A stretch of 64,000 nt of DNA. Origin: Prorocentrum cordatum (taxonomy: Eukaryota > Sar > Dinophyceae > Prorocentrales > Prorocentraceae). This document shows positions 9,990 to 20,401 of this stretch, piece after piece (the first letter of the stretch is position 1; every line of letters starts with the position of its first letter). The stretch covers positions 514,501 to 578,500 of the forward strand of contig CAUYUJ010018715.1 of NCBI GenBank assembly GCA_963575745.1, given 5' to 3'. The notes below the pieces were generated by a model, which did not search any database, was not told the DNA's origin, and was given only the letters and a program-made list of their open reading frames with translations. Both the position numbers and the translations under genes were made by a program.

Positions 9990-11690
9990 GTTCCTCACCA
10001 GATGTTTGTCCCCGTAATGCCACGGCCTTTTCGTTCGTTATTCCCCCCTCCATCCAGCTTACGGTATCCAGAATGGCCAAATATCGTCATCGGATCGCTG
10101 TTGAATTTCCAAGCTACACCGCACAAAAGACGCACCTGGATGTAAGTGGGTGATTGCATACTCATCAACCAGATCTGGGCGAAGAGCGCATCGGCTAGGG
10201 CCCCGCGGAAGCTGAGAAACATGTCAGACGCAACCTTCGTTGCCGCAACATCGGCGGGCGCGCCGGTTGACCCAGCGTGAATTATGTTATGAACCGTTTT
10301 TATATTTAGTCGTCTTAAGCCATGACCGGAATCCCGTTGTCGCTTTTGGTGTTGCGCACGGAGGTGGGAGTACGCTCACCAGTCAATTTAGATGCGCCAA
10401 ACACATGCTCAATCCGTCGAACATGGCCGCCGGTATTCTTGTCGAGCCCCGTCGTAATGATATCATCCACGTGCTTCGCTGCAACTAGGTCGGGACCGAA
10501 TTTCGCTTCGGGGTCAGATCTCTTTGGCTTCAGACTGATGGCTAACATCATGTTGCGCACCCTTTATCGAGCAATCTCGAGGGCCGTCCATGGTGCCCAT
10601 ACCTGGTTTCAAGCACCTCAGACTGTGGCGACTCTCGACGTGGCCAAAGAAGTCAGGCAGCACGCGCAACTGTTCGCTTCTCTGTCTGGGTGAAGCACGC
10701 TTGGCGAGGTTTCTCGCCGCTGGTCGCTGCAACCAGCTCCTCGTAGGCAATCCCCTTGGAAACTGCCTGGAAACTGCTTTGTCAATTCCAATGACAGGAG
10801 CCGTTGTGGATGACAGGCTGCCCCGCTACCGAGCAATCGCTGCGATTGGCGGCGAGCGGTGCAAGAGAAAGCACCAGTGGCCATGGCGCCTCTCAAGAAG
10901 AATCAAAGACGGATGGTTCGCACCCGTTTGCCCAGTCAGTCTTTCACGAACTTCGATTCGCACACATACCACGGGGTCATGACGTTGGTTCCCTTTGCGA
11001 GCTTAGACATCTCAATGATTTAGTTGTCAAGTCATATTATATGTACAACGTATGGCTCAATGTATGTCGGTTTCCCGCGGTGTCCGCTTGGTGAGTAGCC
11101 CGTCTTCCTTAACCGACACTGCACCCTTGTCTGCAGCAGGTCCGCATAAGCCTATTGCTGCGACATCCTGGTCGGCAAGGGCGTCTAGCTGCATTTGCGT
11201 GAGTACGGCGTTCGCCATGCCAGTGGCAGTTCATAATTTGGCACGCGCACCAAGCTCATGCACGTTCAACTGATACTCGCCACCAAAGTCACTGGATCGG
11301 AGAGAAACGAGACAGCGCTCGCCGTTATAAGGCTCGCCCCCGACTGAGAGCTCAGGCAGGTCTCCTCGCGCCGATCATCCACAGCAGATGCCAGCAAACA
11401 CTGAGCAAGATTCGTGGCGGTGAGAACGCGATAGATGTCGTCGTCATCGTCACGATCAATGACTGGGCAAAAGTTCTGGCGTCGTTCGCCTTACCAGTCG
11501 TCGAAAATCATGGCTTCGATGTAAAGCTCCTCCTTCTCTTCGCGTTTGTCGACAGACAGCCGTCTCTGCGATCAGACTGCGTAAGAGTGTCTTGGTCGTG
11601 TCGAGGACCAGACCTTGCTCATTCGATCGAGAGTCGGCCAGTTTGTTGAATTTGGCCAACTCCCCATCGAAGGGCGCAGTTTGCTTTGAG
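9990..11690 (-). pseudogene. Decayed Ty1/copia-type pol (reverse transcriptase)
   Basis: Minus-strand fragments in shifting frames follow the order of a copia-type reverse transcriptase. Near 11690 there is an FDGELAKFNKL block. Near 10870 comes TARRQSQRLL, and near 10780 LELTKQFPGSFQGIAYEEL, which corresponds to the D-[IV]-[ST]-K-AFL-x-G segment. Near 10630 lies CLKPGMGTMDGPRD, the LLKPxYGLxDAPR motif. Near 10480 lies AAKHVDDIITTG, the active-site xVDDxxxxG motif. From 10222 to 9995 follows FRGALADALFAQIWL then FGHSGYRKLD and GRGITGTN, the segment leading into RNase H. Stops and frameshifts separate the pieces, and the 5' spacing is longer than normal, so the element is dead. No LTRs, integrase or gag were recognised. 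The family assignment rests on remembered motif order. Confidence 0.75.
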
Positions 11691-11868
11691 GACTCAAGGC
11701 GCTGGACCAGACGTGAATGCGCGCTGGCCGTGATAGTGGTCACGCCTCGGCCGCTGCCTGCGCATCCAGAACGGTGGAGACCAAGCTTGAAATCGATACT
11801 GTAGTGGATCGGTGTACATCTGAAGGCGTATGTAACCAGAGGCAATATCGCTTCGGGGGGGACCGACA

Positions 11869-12008
11869 GGTACCGATGCCGCCACTCCCTGGACCTCTCC
11901 CAGGGTGCGTTCCGACCAGGATTTCGAGGCGACTCCAGCGGTGGCGACGAGGGCCTCCGAGGAGCCCCACGGAGGGAAAAACGAGGAAAGGGTAGAGGTA
12001 TGGGTACC
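11869..12008 (+). mobile_element. G-family GGTACC element, copy 1
   Basis: The block opens GGTACCGATGCCGCCACTCC and closes GAGGTATGGGTACC, so the ends are inverted (GGTACCxATRCC). Between them are GACCAGGATTTCGAGGCGAC and GTGGCGACGAGGGCC. Copies lie at 26243-26358, 32340-32472 and 33524-33656. CTCCTCCTCTGA follows in three copies, so the unit may extend slightly further. Confidence 0.7.
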
Positions 12009-12519
12009 TGCTCCTCCTCTGAGCCTCAATGCTGGCAGGCATGATCGCGACGACCTCCTCTACTCTTTTTTTGTTGTTGATCCGCGGGTCGAGAGCGAGC
12101 CTCTTCCCGTCGAAGCTGAGCGGGCCGCGCACAGCTTTAATGAACAGAGGGAGGAAAACAAAAGGAGGGGCTTCGACTCTACTCTCAAACAGCCCCCCCC
12201 CCCCTGCCAAGGAAGGCACGGCCTGCCGCCCAGCGATTGGCCCCTCGCCAATCGATCGCTGTTCGGAGCCCGTCCGCCCATCTGTCGGCGAGGCCTCGCC
12301 GACTCCACGTCGACGCTCGACCCTCGGAGCCAATGCGCCCCTGGCGTCGTCCCCGACAGTGTCGGGGAGGGAAGGGGGAAGGGGGGGTCGGAGGGCCATG
12401 CATCTGAACTTGCCTGAATTTGGAATCGAAGCCCCTCCAGAAAACCAGGCCTGCGCGCCTGCGTTCGCACGCTCCGCGCAAGTGTCCGAGAGGCCACACG
12501 CGCAACGAGGCACTACTGT
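12009..12519. other. Unassigned DNA
   Basis: No gene or repeat was recognised. The overlapping frames on both strands are compositionally biased and have no domain. Confidence 0.4.
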
Positions 12520-12528
12520 TAGGCCGGG

Positions 12529-12669
12529 CATGTCCTCCTACAGGCGGCTCCTGGGAGAAACGTAGCAAATCGTGAAATAAACAAACATGTGTCAAAAAGT
12601 ACCGAAACTCGTTTCCAGACTAGTTCCCTATTCTTGAATACTCCTCCTGTAGAGGACATGCCCGACGGA
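12529..12669. mobile_element. P-family MITE with 9-bp target duplication
   Basis: The 141-bp element starts TTAGGCCGGGCATGTCCTCC and ends GAGGACATGCCCGACGGA, with inverted ends of about 25-30 bp. It is flanked on both sides by the perfect direct repeat GCACTACTG (12520-12528 and 12670-12678). A 9-bp duplication is typical of Mutator-like elements, so a MULE-derived MITE is the best guess. It is non-coding. Related elements or ends are at 14934-15091, 50864-50895, 51064-51095 and 63600-63637. Confidence 0.85.
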
Positions 12670-12678
12670 GCACTACTG

Positions 12679-13080
12679 GAGCCACGCCTATGCAGGCGTA
12701 GATATTGAAAGAGAAACAGTCTCCGCTGCGAACGGATTCGAGATCACCGCTGCTGTAGAGTTGATAGTGTGCTTGGGCTGCATTGAAGAGACCGAAGTCT
12801 GCATTGAAACGCTGAGGCCTAGATGCGCTCGCAGGGATTGCACTGTGGTTCCGAATTCGGTGCAGAAGAAAGCACATGACAATGGCCTCCACGACCTGCT
12901 CGGATAGATCCGACTCGGTGACGCGGGATCGACGGCGGGACCGAGAGCAGCGGATCGAAGCCATGGCACGCAAGGGGTCCAAGCTTGGCACAACAGCCAC
13001 GGCAGCGGCGGCGACGATCGACGGCGGCGGCGGCGGCGACGACGCTGACGACGACGACGATCGCTTCCTGGGGCCGCAGG
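12679..13080. other. Unassigned DNA with GAC/GGC-rich simple tract
   Basis: A minus-strand frame from about 12960 to 12690 has fairly ordinary composition but no domain, and it runs into the P element. A (CGG/GAC)n tract lies near 13020-13060. Confidence 0.4.
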
Positions 13081-13880
13081 TACCCAGGTCGACCCCAGGC
13101 CTGCCCTCGGGGACGCACTAACCCGGGTCCATGCAAGCCCAGGTTCGCAGGAATCTGCAGGATCCCGCATCCGAGCCCAGGTCGGTGCACCCCTAGCCCC
13201 GCGGGATCCTGCAAGACTCGGCGCCCTGACTGACCCCCGTCGGCATGGCCCCCGCGTCTCCTGCGCCCCGACGCCATGCGAACGTGATGCAGTGCGGTAT
13301 AGCATGCTCTATTCTGCAACCTTCAGACTGTTTCGTCTGATCGTACGAACTCATTTCTAGTGTGTGGTATACAATGAACGCGACCTTGTGCAGATGGAGC
13401 CGCTGCTCCGCAGCGCCAGGAAGGACGTGCCGCGCGCCTCGCCCTCGTCGTCGCCGTCGGCATCCTCGGCGCCCCCCGGGCGCCGCGCGCCTCGCCGCTG
13501 CCGCCGGCCGCCTGCCGCCGCCTGCCGCCGCCGTCGGCCCCGCCGCCGCCGCCGGCGTTCCCTGAGGTCCTGGCATTTTTGTTCACAGCGGGCAGCCCAG
13601 GGCTTGAGCCATGCGTCGGCGCCCACTGAGATCCTGGCATTTCTTTCACAGCGGGCTTCACGGCGTTTTCGCCATGCTTCAGCCCAGGGCAACCGGGGAT
13701 CTCCTGGCCCGGGTCAGAAAAAACCATGGGTCGGTCTGGCTTGGCAGGGTCCGGCAAGATGCTGCAAGATCCTGCGCGCTGGCCCAGGTCCGTGCACCCC
13801 TGGCTTTCCAGGATCCTGCAAGATTTTGCGCAGTGGCTGACCCCCGTTTGCATTGACCCCCGTCTGAAGGCTCCCGAGGC
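13081..13880 (+). repeat. Repeats of the GATCCTGCAAGATC family
   Basis: Two blocks (about 13081-13250 and 13590-13880) carry CCGGGTC, GGATCCTGCAAGA and CTGACCCCCGTTTGCATTGA words. They end in CCCGTCTGAAGGCTCCCGA. Related blocks are at 47395-47700 and 51300-51535. A GC-rich CGCCG-type stretch separates the two blocks. Confidence 0.6.
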
Positions 13881-13894
13881 CAATGACATAATAT

Positions 13895-14120
13895 GCGAAC
13901 AGTTCCTTACTCGGCGTTTCGACAGTGGGCGGGAGCGGGGGGGGAGGGGGGGTGTCTGGCTCCGGACCTCTGCGTAATGCAACTGTTTGCAACAGCGCGT
14001 CCCACGCGGGAGACTCCACCTGCTTGAAGCCGGCGCCGAGAACGGCCAAGAACTACTCCATTGGGGGGACAGGGGTGCCGAGGCCCGCGCAGATCGGCAC
14101 AACAGCGACTGAGCAAACAC
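13895..14120. repeat. Dispersed repeat shared with 34733-34965
   Basis: Shared words in order are TCGGCGTTTCGACA, a G-run, GTCTGGTTCC-like, CAACTGTTTGCAACAG, GACTCCACCTGCT, CTACTCCAT and CCCGCGCAGATCGGC. The two copies are in the same orientation and differ at many sites. Conceptual minus-strand translations resemble each other, but the frames are not convincing genes. Confidence 0.65.
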
Positions 14121-14781
14121 GAGACCTACGATCGATCCGGCTCCAGCACCTGCCGCGGGAAGATGGGGCCCTAGAGGGCTGGGGCCGTGCCCCTGTCACG
14201 ATCCCGCAGCGCCGGATCTCGGGGCCGTCGGGCCCTCGGCGCCGTCGCCCGCCGCCGGCGACCGCCTGGCTCCGCCGCCCGGACGCAGGGCCGGGTCCCC
14301 GGGGAAGGGGTCGAGAGATCCCTGGGAGGTCTGGGCTCCCGTGGCCGATGCCCTCGCCCGCCCCTTCCCCTCGCCCTCCCTCCCTGCCGTGAGGCTCCCT
14401 GCCTCCCGCGCCCCTGCTCCGCTCCCCCCCTCCCGTGCGGCGCCTCGAGCCGCGCCGTGCCGGGGCTCTGCTCTGCCTGCCGCTGCTCCACCGGCTCCGA
14501 GTCTCGCAATGGCAGGGGGGGGGGTCGAACAGGTGGTTGACAGCGCGCCTGGGACCACCTCACAAGAGCGGTGCAACAGCGGGTCCAGCACCGAGACCCC
14601 CCCCCACACGCAATCTTGTCTCAGGAGGCCCGTTAGACCCCCCCCAAAAAAAAAACATTGTTATGAGATCCGGAGTACCTCTACAAGCCTCTGCTCTTCC
14701 TCCTGCTGCTCTACCTCCCCTCCCCTTCTCCACCCACCCTCCTTCGCCCTCCCCGTCCTGTTCACCCATCCTCCCTCAGAC
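14121..14781. other. GC-rich unassigned DNA
   Basis: Very C-rich on the plus strand, with Pro/Arg/Ala-rich frames in all directions. No domain or repeat end was recognised. Confidence 0.45.
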
Positions 14782-14931
14782 CCGTATAGGAAGGACGCAC
14801 GATCAGGATGCAAGGGCCTTCGAAGGCCATGTCGGCACTTTGCGAGCGAGGCGCAGCCAGCGAAAGTGGCCAAGGATGGGCCGAAGGGGAACGATGCAAG
14901 GGTAACCTTGGGGAAAGTCGGTCATCCCTAG
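14782..14931 (+). repeat. R-family dispersed repeat, copy 1
   Basis: It contains CCGTATAGGAAGGACGC, AGGATGCAAGGGCCTT, CCAGCGAAAGTGGCCAAG and GATGCAAGGGTAACCTTGGG in order, as does 17748-17888. It abuts the P-family element starting at 14934. Confidence 0.7.
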
Positions 14932-14933
14932 TA

Positions 14934-15091
14934 TAGGTCGGGCATGTCCTCCTACAAGCGGATTTTGGACGACAGATAAAACACAATCAAAAACAGTTTG
15001 AAACGGAATCAAAACTGGTGAAAAATCGCGCCCCCACTATTTTGTTGACTGCTTTGGAGTTTTCCTCCTGTAGACGGACATGCCCGATTTA
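14934..15091. mobile_element. P-family MITE, copy 2
   Basis: The left end TAGGTCGGGCATGTCCTCCT and the right end AGACGGACATGCCCGATTTA are inverted over about 30 bp, as in 12529-12669. The interior is A-rich and different. No target duplication is visible. Confidence 0.75.
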
Positions 15092-15291
15092 ACCTTATTG
15101 TGCGGTTCGACTCTGGGCGGTCATGCTGGCCCTCGTCCACTGAAGTCGTGCGCGGCTTGCCCACCTCGGGCCACCCCCCGCCCCATCCTGTCCTGCCGAC
15201 GTGAGGTCGTCGGGCCAAGAGCATCCCGCGGCACTCCCCTCCCCCCCCTCCCGCCCCCCCCAGGTCCCCTCCCTCCGGCCCGCGTCACCAC

Positions 15292-15798
15292 CAGGGGAAG
15301 TCGGACGAGGAGGTTGAAGGTGGAACGGGGGAGAAGGATGGAAGCCTGCCAGGAAAACAGACCATCAACCGTGGCGAGCTGTACGCCGCAATTCAGGCTC
15401 TCACCCACGTGCAGGGCGGCATCACTCTCGCTCTGGACTCTTGGTATGTGTATGAGGGGGCCGTCAGGGGACCCAAATGGACAGCTCGTACGAATCGTGA
15501 CCTCTGGAATTGCCTCTGGAATGACTTATGGACCGCGTTTGAGGGCAAGGATAGGCCCGTCACGGTTCACAAAACCAAGTCCCACCCGTCATATGACGAT
15601 TGGGATGAGTATCACATTCAACCCTGGGCCTATTTAGCTAATAACTTCACCGATGAGGTAGCCGAAGATGCCACTTCCAATATACAACTTCCCACCAACG
15701 TGCTAGCTGCTAGAACGCATCGAGGCCGAGGATGCCGAGATGTTCCTGATATCTGCCCGACTAGCCACCATCCAGATTCAGTTCTGGAACGAATGTAA
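15292..15798 (+). pseudogene. Decayed LINE-type RNase H domain
   Basis: From 15352 the plus strand reads QTINRGELYAAIQALTHVQG, then ITLALDSWYVYEGAVRG, NRDLWNCLWNDLW, VHKTKSHPS and NNFTDEVAEDA. This is the order of RNase H motifs, with candidate acidic residues at GEL, LDS and the TDE near the end. The first catalytic Asp region upstream is not clear. After NVLA the frame shifts by one base. The alternative frame continues RIEAEDAEMFLISARLATIQ, the helix expected next. Together with the Cys-containing tail at 16018-16177 this is the 3' end of a non-LTR retrotransposon ORF. No reverse transcriptase part was found upstream. Confidence 0.72.
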
Positions 15799-16017
15799 TT
15801 CACCCCCCCTCCGAGACCCCGCCAGCCTCGCCCCGCCCCCCCTGCCCCCGAACGTGGGGGCATGCCAAACATGTCTTGGAGGAGTGTAGAGAGGGGCTTC
15901 GGTGAAGGCCATGTTTCAGATACCAGGTAACGAGTGACAAGGCCCCCTGGACTGATAAGCCCTGCACGCCTTGCAAAGCACAAAGGTCCCACCGCACGCA
16001 CATACCCCACTTGCATG
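15799..16017 (+). other. Spacer between RNase H remnant and Cys tail
   Basis: This stretch is broken by stops and C-runs. It probably belongs to the same decayed retroelement by position. Confidence 0.4.
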
Positions 16018-16177
16018 CTTCTCCTGGGTATCGCATGTTTCACGCGTTGTGGTAGCTGGAGTACGTCGCGCTCTAGAAGCTCGAAGAAAAGGTGGACCCC
16101 CCCGCAGGAACGGGCACGTGGACTCGCAACCGTTTTTTGGAAAGGCCTGATGCCACAAGGGCGCCAAGGCTGGCCAT
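16018..16177 (+). pseudogene. Decayed C-terminal Cys tail of LINE ORF
   Basis: The frame reads LLLGIACFTRCGSWSTSRSR then LATVFWKGLMPQG. A C-x(2-3)-C-G-x-W/Y segment followed by a basic stretch and a G-x-x-P ending is what I recall after the RNase H in dinoflagellate LINE proteins. A second Cys pair is lost. The assignment rests on position and motif memory. Confidence 0.5.
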
Positions 16178-17161
16178 CCTTTCACACCGCTGGTTCGCAA
16201 GAAGAGTGCGCGAGGGCTGTGGGCGTCCCGCCACAGCGTGTTCCGAGCTAAGCTGCTGCTGGGCCCATGGAGTGCGTGTTCTTCCTTTACTTGCTGGCGT
16301 CATGGCAACATGGCGGGGGATGGAGCGAGAGAAGGGGTATTGATTTCTACGTGGCGAGTTCGACAGGGTGAGGGAGGATGTGGAGGGGAGAAAACGACAC
16401 GTGAGTGGCTTAGCATGGAAGAGAGGGGGATCGGTTAGGGTGAGCGATCCCACTGGCTCCGAAACCTCCTTAATGTGACGTTGGAGAAGCAACAAACAAA
16501 CATGTAGAATGAGAGGGCGGGAAACCTTATGTTGGGGCCACTGGAGAAACATATTCCATCCGCACCGTACTCCTCCCTCCTCCGACTTCGTCTCCTCCTC
16601 TTCATGCTCCCCCTCCTCAGGAGCCCTCCAGATGCCCACAACTGACTAAAATGCCATCGATCCAAGCAATGCCCAAAAACGCACAAACATGGCGCCCCAT
16701 CTCCTCCATCCTCCTCCTCCTCCCTCCCCGATCCTCGCCTCTGTCCTCCATCCCTCACCCTCCGCGATCCTGGCCATCCTCGCCCTCCAACCCCTGCAGG
16801 CCTCTTCCTCCTCGAACCCCCCCATTTTCCCTGGCGGTGCCAGCGCGAGTGAGGGGGGGCCGCTCTCTGAGAAGGAGGTGTGCTTCTCAGAAGGCGGCGT
16901 CTGAGAAGCCCCATGCCCTCTAACAAAGAACACAAAATCCCCCCTCAGAATTCGCCGGCCCAACGGGCCAGAGGCGTGCTAAGATCTCCGGTAACTACTT
17001 AACAATATTTCTAGTTCGCGCGCGCGGGGCCGCCCCTGGGGGCCCCCGGACGAAAACTACCCTGGCCGATCCCCGGCTGGGTCCCGGGCGATCCCCAGGG
17101 GGGAGGCTATTTTTCGCCACCCCTCACGAGGATCGTGGCCTCCGAGGGGGTGGCTGCGATC
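16178..17161. other. Unassigned DNA with a small hairpin repeat
   Basis: At 16868-16912, TCTGAGAAGGAGG, GCTTCTCAGAAGG and GTCTGAGAAGCC form hairpin words of the same type as 25691-25790 and 42655-42756. A CTCCTC-rich stretch lies near 16560-16760. No gene was seen. Confidence 0.45.
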
Positions 17162-17290
17162 GACTGCCCCCCCTCCCGCCCCAAGGGGCCCCCGAGAGCC
17201 CCCACAGAGGCCCCAAGGGAGCCCAAGACGCCCCCAAGACGGCCCCAAGAGGCCCCAAATAGCGCTCCAGGGCCGGCGGAATGAGCGAAG
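17162..17290 (+). repeat. H-array (CCAAGAGGCCCC words), short
   Basis: Imperfect repeats of CCCCAAGACGGCCCCAAGAG and relatives. This is the first of several such arrays in the window. Confidence 0.65.
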
Positions 17291-17747
17291 CGATGAAATA
17301 ATCTCCACGACGCGCGAAGCCGTTTATAGTTAGTAAACGTTGGAGGCCTGGACATGGGCACCAGCACCAACACAGGGGAATTGCCCCCACAGGGGGAAGG
17401 CAATCCTCCATTTCGGTGCTAGTGGCAATAGTTCGGCCGCCCTGGAGGCCAGAATATCACCACCATCACCGAGATCCGGATCTTCTTCCCTCGGTGGAGG
17501 CACACAGCCGATATTGGTGTTGGTGTCAACCCCTAGGCATGCGATTTAAACGCACCCTACGAAGGAATCGGACAAGGCAAGGCTGTTTAGTAAACGCCAG
17601 TTCTCGGGTCCCGGGTGGCTTTTCCTCCCTGGACTCAAGAAGCCCCTGAGGCAACCTAGAAGGCCACCACCCTCGGGCCACCACCCCTTTGTGTGCGCAA
17701 CTGCTCGTCGAACGACACAATCGTAACGGTTGGGTGATCTAATCAAA
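17291..17747. other. Unassigned DNA
   Basis: No domain or clear repeat was seen. Confidence 0.4.
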
Positions 17748-17888
17748 CCGTATGAGAAGAACGCCCGATAAGGATGCAAGGGCCTTGGAAGATTCTTTCG
17801 AGTGCGGCACGGCCAGCGAAAGTGGCCAAGTGTGGGCAGAAGGGCAAGGATGCAAGGGTACCCTTGGGAAGGTTGCCCATCCTTCTTA
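17748..17888 (+). repeat. R-family dispersed repeat, copy 2
   Basis: It matches 14782-14931 in word order, from CCGTATGAGAAGAACGC to GATGCAAGGGTACCCTTGGG. Confidence 0.7.
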
Positions 17889-18098
17889 TGTGGGTTGACT
17901 GTAACCGACCCCTGACAAAGAAAAACATGGCTGAACATGATGGGCATGTATTGACAACTCTCTGGCGCCTACCAGACTCTACATCACGAACCACATCTAC
18001 ATCGCAGACTGAGGGTGGGCTGGGAAGGCGCATGCCACTTCTTGATCAACCATTGCCACGATTTGTGGCCGCCGCGATCTCCGCGACGACCTCCAAAA

Positions 18099-18198
18099 NN
18101 NNNNNNNNNNNNNNNNNNNNNNNNNNNNNNNNNNNNNNNNNNNNNNNNNNNNNNNNNNNNNNNNNNNNNNNNNNNNNNNNNNNNNNNNNNNNNNNNNN
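18099..18198. other. Assembly gap of 100 N
   Basis: One hundred N bases in a row, a conventional placeholder length. The right side resumes inside a CTC microsatellite, which probably caused the break. True length is unknown. Confidence 0.98.
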
Positions 18199-18450
18199 CC
18201 TCCTCCTCCTCCTCCTCCTCCTCCTCCCCATCCCCCTCCTCCTAGGGCCCGCTTGGGAGCCTCTTGGGGCCATATTGGGGCTCTCGTAGGCCGTGCCAGG
18301 GCCCTCGTGGGCCGTCTTGGGCCCCTCTGGGGCAACATGGGTGCCCTGTTGGACCGTCTTGGGCCCGTTTGGGGCGCCTCGGGGGCTGTCTTGGGACGAT
18401 ATTTGGGGCCTCTGGGTCCGTCTGTGGCCCTTCTGGGACGGCCGCGGGGA
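18199..18450 (-). repeat. CTC tract followed by an H-array in reverse orientation
   Basis: CTC repeats to about 18240 are followed by GGGCCGTCTTGGGCCCCTCT-like words. These are the reverse complement of the H-array words used elsewhere. Confidence 0.7.
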
Positions 18451-18662
18451 GAACCCGATAAACATGCAAGAACCCGAGGGAAAACCCGACAGCGGCCATT
18501 AGACCAGTTTGCGCACCCCTGCCCCCTCCCCTGGACCCCTCCCTAGAAGGCTTCGCCCAAAACACAACGTCATCACTCGTGTCTCGCTCTTTCCGTTACC
18601 TGGGCCGACACGGGAACGGAAAGAGCGTTTCAGCAAACTGCCCGAGATGGCTCATGGCACCC

Positions 18663-18945
18663 TTCGCTCTTGGGAGCCTTGGTGGTAAGAGCTTGTTGCG
18701 TGACCGCTCGTTCTTGGGAGCCTTGCTGGTAAGCACGTGTTTCGTCAACGCCTTATGTTGGGAGCATTGCTGGGAAGAACTTGTTGCGTCACCGCTCTCT
18801 GTTCAGAGTCCGCGTGTCCAGAGATGCTTATGTTACAGCTCGCTCTTGGGAGCCTTGGTGGTAAGTGCTTGTTGCGTCACCGCTCGTTCTTGGGAGCCAT
18901 GCTGGTTAGCGCGTGTTACGTCACCGCTCTGTTGGGAGCCTTCTC
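18663..18945 (+). repeat. Tandem repeat, about 50 bp unit
   Basis: Five to six imperfect units contain CGCTCTTGGGAGCCTTGGTG, GTAAG and CTTGTTGCGTCACCGCTC. The units give repeating Leu/Ser/Cys-rich frames that are unlikely to be a protein. Confidence 0.75.
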
Positions 18946-19290
18946 CTCCTCCTCGTCCTTTTCCTTTTCCTCCTCCTCCTCCTCCTCCTCCTCCACCTGC
19001 CCCTCCTCCTCTTCCTCCTACTCCTCCTCCTCCTCCTCCTCCTCCTCCTTCTACCTCCCTTCCTCCTCCGCCTCTTCATCCTCATTTACTTTCCTCCTCA
19101 TCCTCCTCTTCCTCCTCCTCCTCCTCCTGCTCTCTCCTCCTCCCTCCTCCTCCTCCCTCCTCCTCCTCCCCTCCTCCTCCTCCTCCTCTCCTCCTCCTCC
19201 TCCTCCTCTTGCTCCTCCTCCTCCTCCTCCTCCTCCTCTTCGTCCTCATCTTCTTCCTTCTCCTCCTCCTCCACCTCCTCCCCCTCCTCG
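18946..19290. repeat. CCT microsatellite
   Basis: Over 300 bases of imperfect CTC/CCT repeats with TTC interruptions. Opposite-strand poly-Glu/Arg frames are artefacts. Confidence 0.9.
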
Positions 19291-19384
19291 ATGTTGGTGT
19301 TGGTTCTTTTCCAGAAGAACTCCCGCTGGGGCTTCGGCCGATCCCGCCAAGGTCCCGGAAAGGCCCGGAAACGACCTCAACAAC

Positions 19385-20070
19385 CGCAAACAATTATCCA
19401 AGACGGCTCAAGATGGCCCTCAAGAAGGTCACGTTGACCCAAGATGGCCTCCAAGATGGCCTCCAAGATGGCCTCCAAGATGGCCTCCAGGTCCGCCCAA
19501 GATGCCCAAGATGGTCCAAGATGTCCCCAAGACGGCCCAAGAGAGTCCAAGACGCCTTCAAGTTCGTCCAAGAAGCCTCCAAGACGGCCCAAGATGGCTC
19601 CAAGATGGCCTAAGACTGCCCAAGAGGGCCCTAAGAGGCCCCCAAGAGCTCCACCAGGAAGGCCCGAGGAGGCCAAAATCATTGGTTCCATAAGTTTTTG
19701 AAAGATTTGGGTACTTTCTTCTTTTCAGCTCTGCGACGGCCCAAGACGGCCCAAGAGGCCCCCAACATCGCCCCAAGAGCGCCCAAGAGGCCTCCAAGAT
19801 GGCCCGATGACAGGCCAAGAGGCCACCAAGAGAGCCCAAACAAGACCCCACGACGGCCCAAGAGGCCCCAAAGACGCCCAAGATGGCCTGCAAGACGGCC
19901 AAGATGGCCTCCAAGATGCCTCCAAGACGACCAAGAAGGCCTCCAAGACGGCGAAAATGGCTCCAAGATGCACCCAAGACGGCCCCAGATGGCCTGAAGA
20001 TGGCCTTAGACTGCCCAGAAGGCCCGCCAGAGGCCTCCAAGACGGCCCACCACCCCTCCGAGACGTCCTC
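19385..20070 (+). repeat. H-array with embedded T-rich module
   Basis: Words such as CCAAGATGGCCTCCAAGATG repeat with period near 11-18 bases over almost 700 bp. At about 19675-19735 the array is interrupted by AAAATCATTGGTTCC to TTCTTTTCAGC and then CGACGGCCCAAGACGG. The same interruption appears in other H-arrays near 29320, 29965, 39760, 40035 and 42025. Confidence 0.8.
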
Positions 20071-20401
20071 CAGGAGGCCCGAAAGATCGGAAACCACCTG
20101 GTCCGATAGCTCGCCCGACTCCGTGTTCCCCGAAGGCTTTCAGAACCCACTCGGGGAACGCGTGTCCCGATAGCTTGGCCAAGCTCAAACCCAGCTTTCG
20201 GCCACGCAGGCGCTTCCAAAAAGGCAGGGAACGGCGGTGATTCGCCGTAGGCGTCTCCGATAAATTTAGCGTTGCCATAGCGAAGAGCCATGTTCTCGGG
20301 AACGATGAAATTGCCAGCGTGGATCCCAAACAATAAGTTCTGGCACTGCGGAGGTAAACCTATCTGATGTAGGGATGTATATGCGGTCCATTGTCGAAAA
20401 A
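20071..20401. repeat. Dispersed segment shared with 30600-30710
   Basis: CCGATAGCTTGGC, TTTCGGCCAC, GGCGATTCC-like and CGCCGTAGGCGTCT occur in the same order in both places, each next to an H-array. The reverse-strand readings resemble each other weakly. I do not call a gene. Confidence 0.45.

Noticed and set aside
12620-13000. Minus-strand frame of 126 codons with fairly even composition
   Set aside because: It runs into the right end of the P-family MITE and has no domain or splice context.
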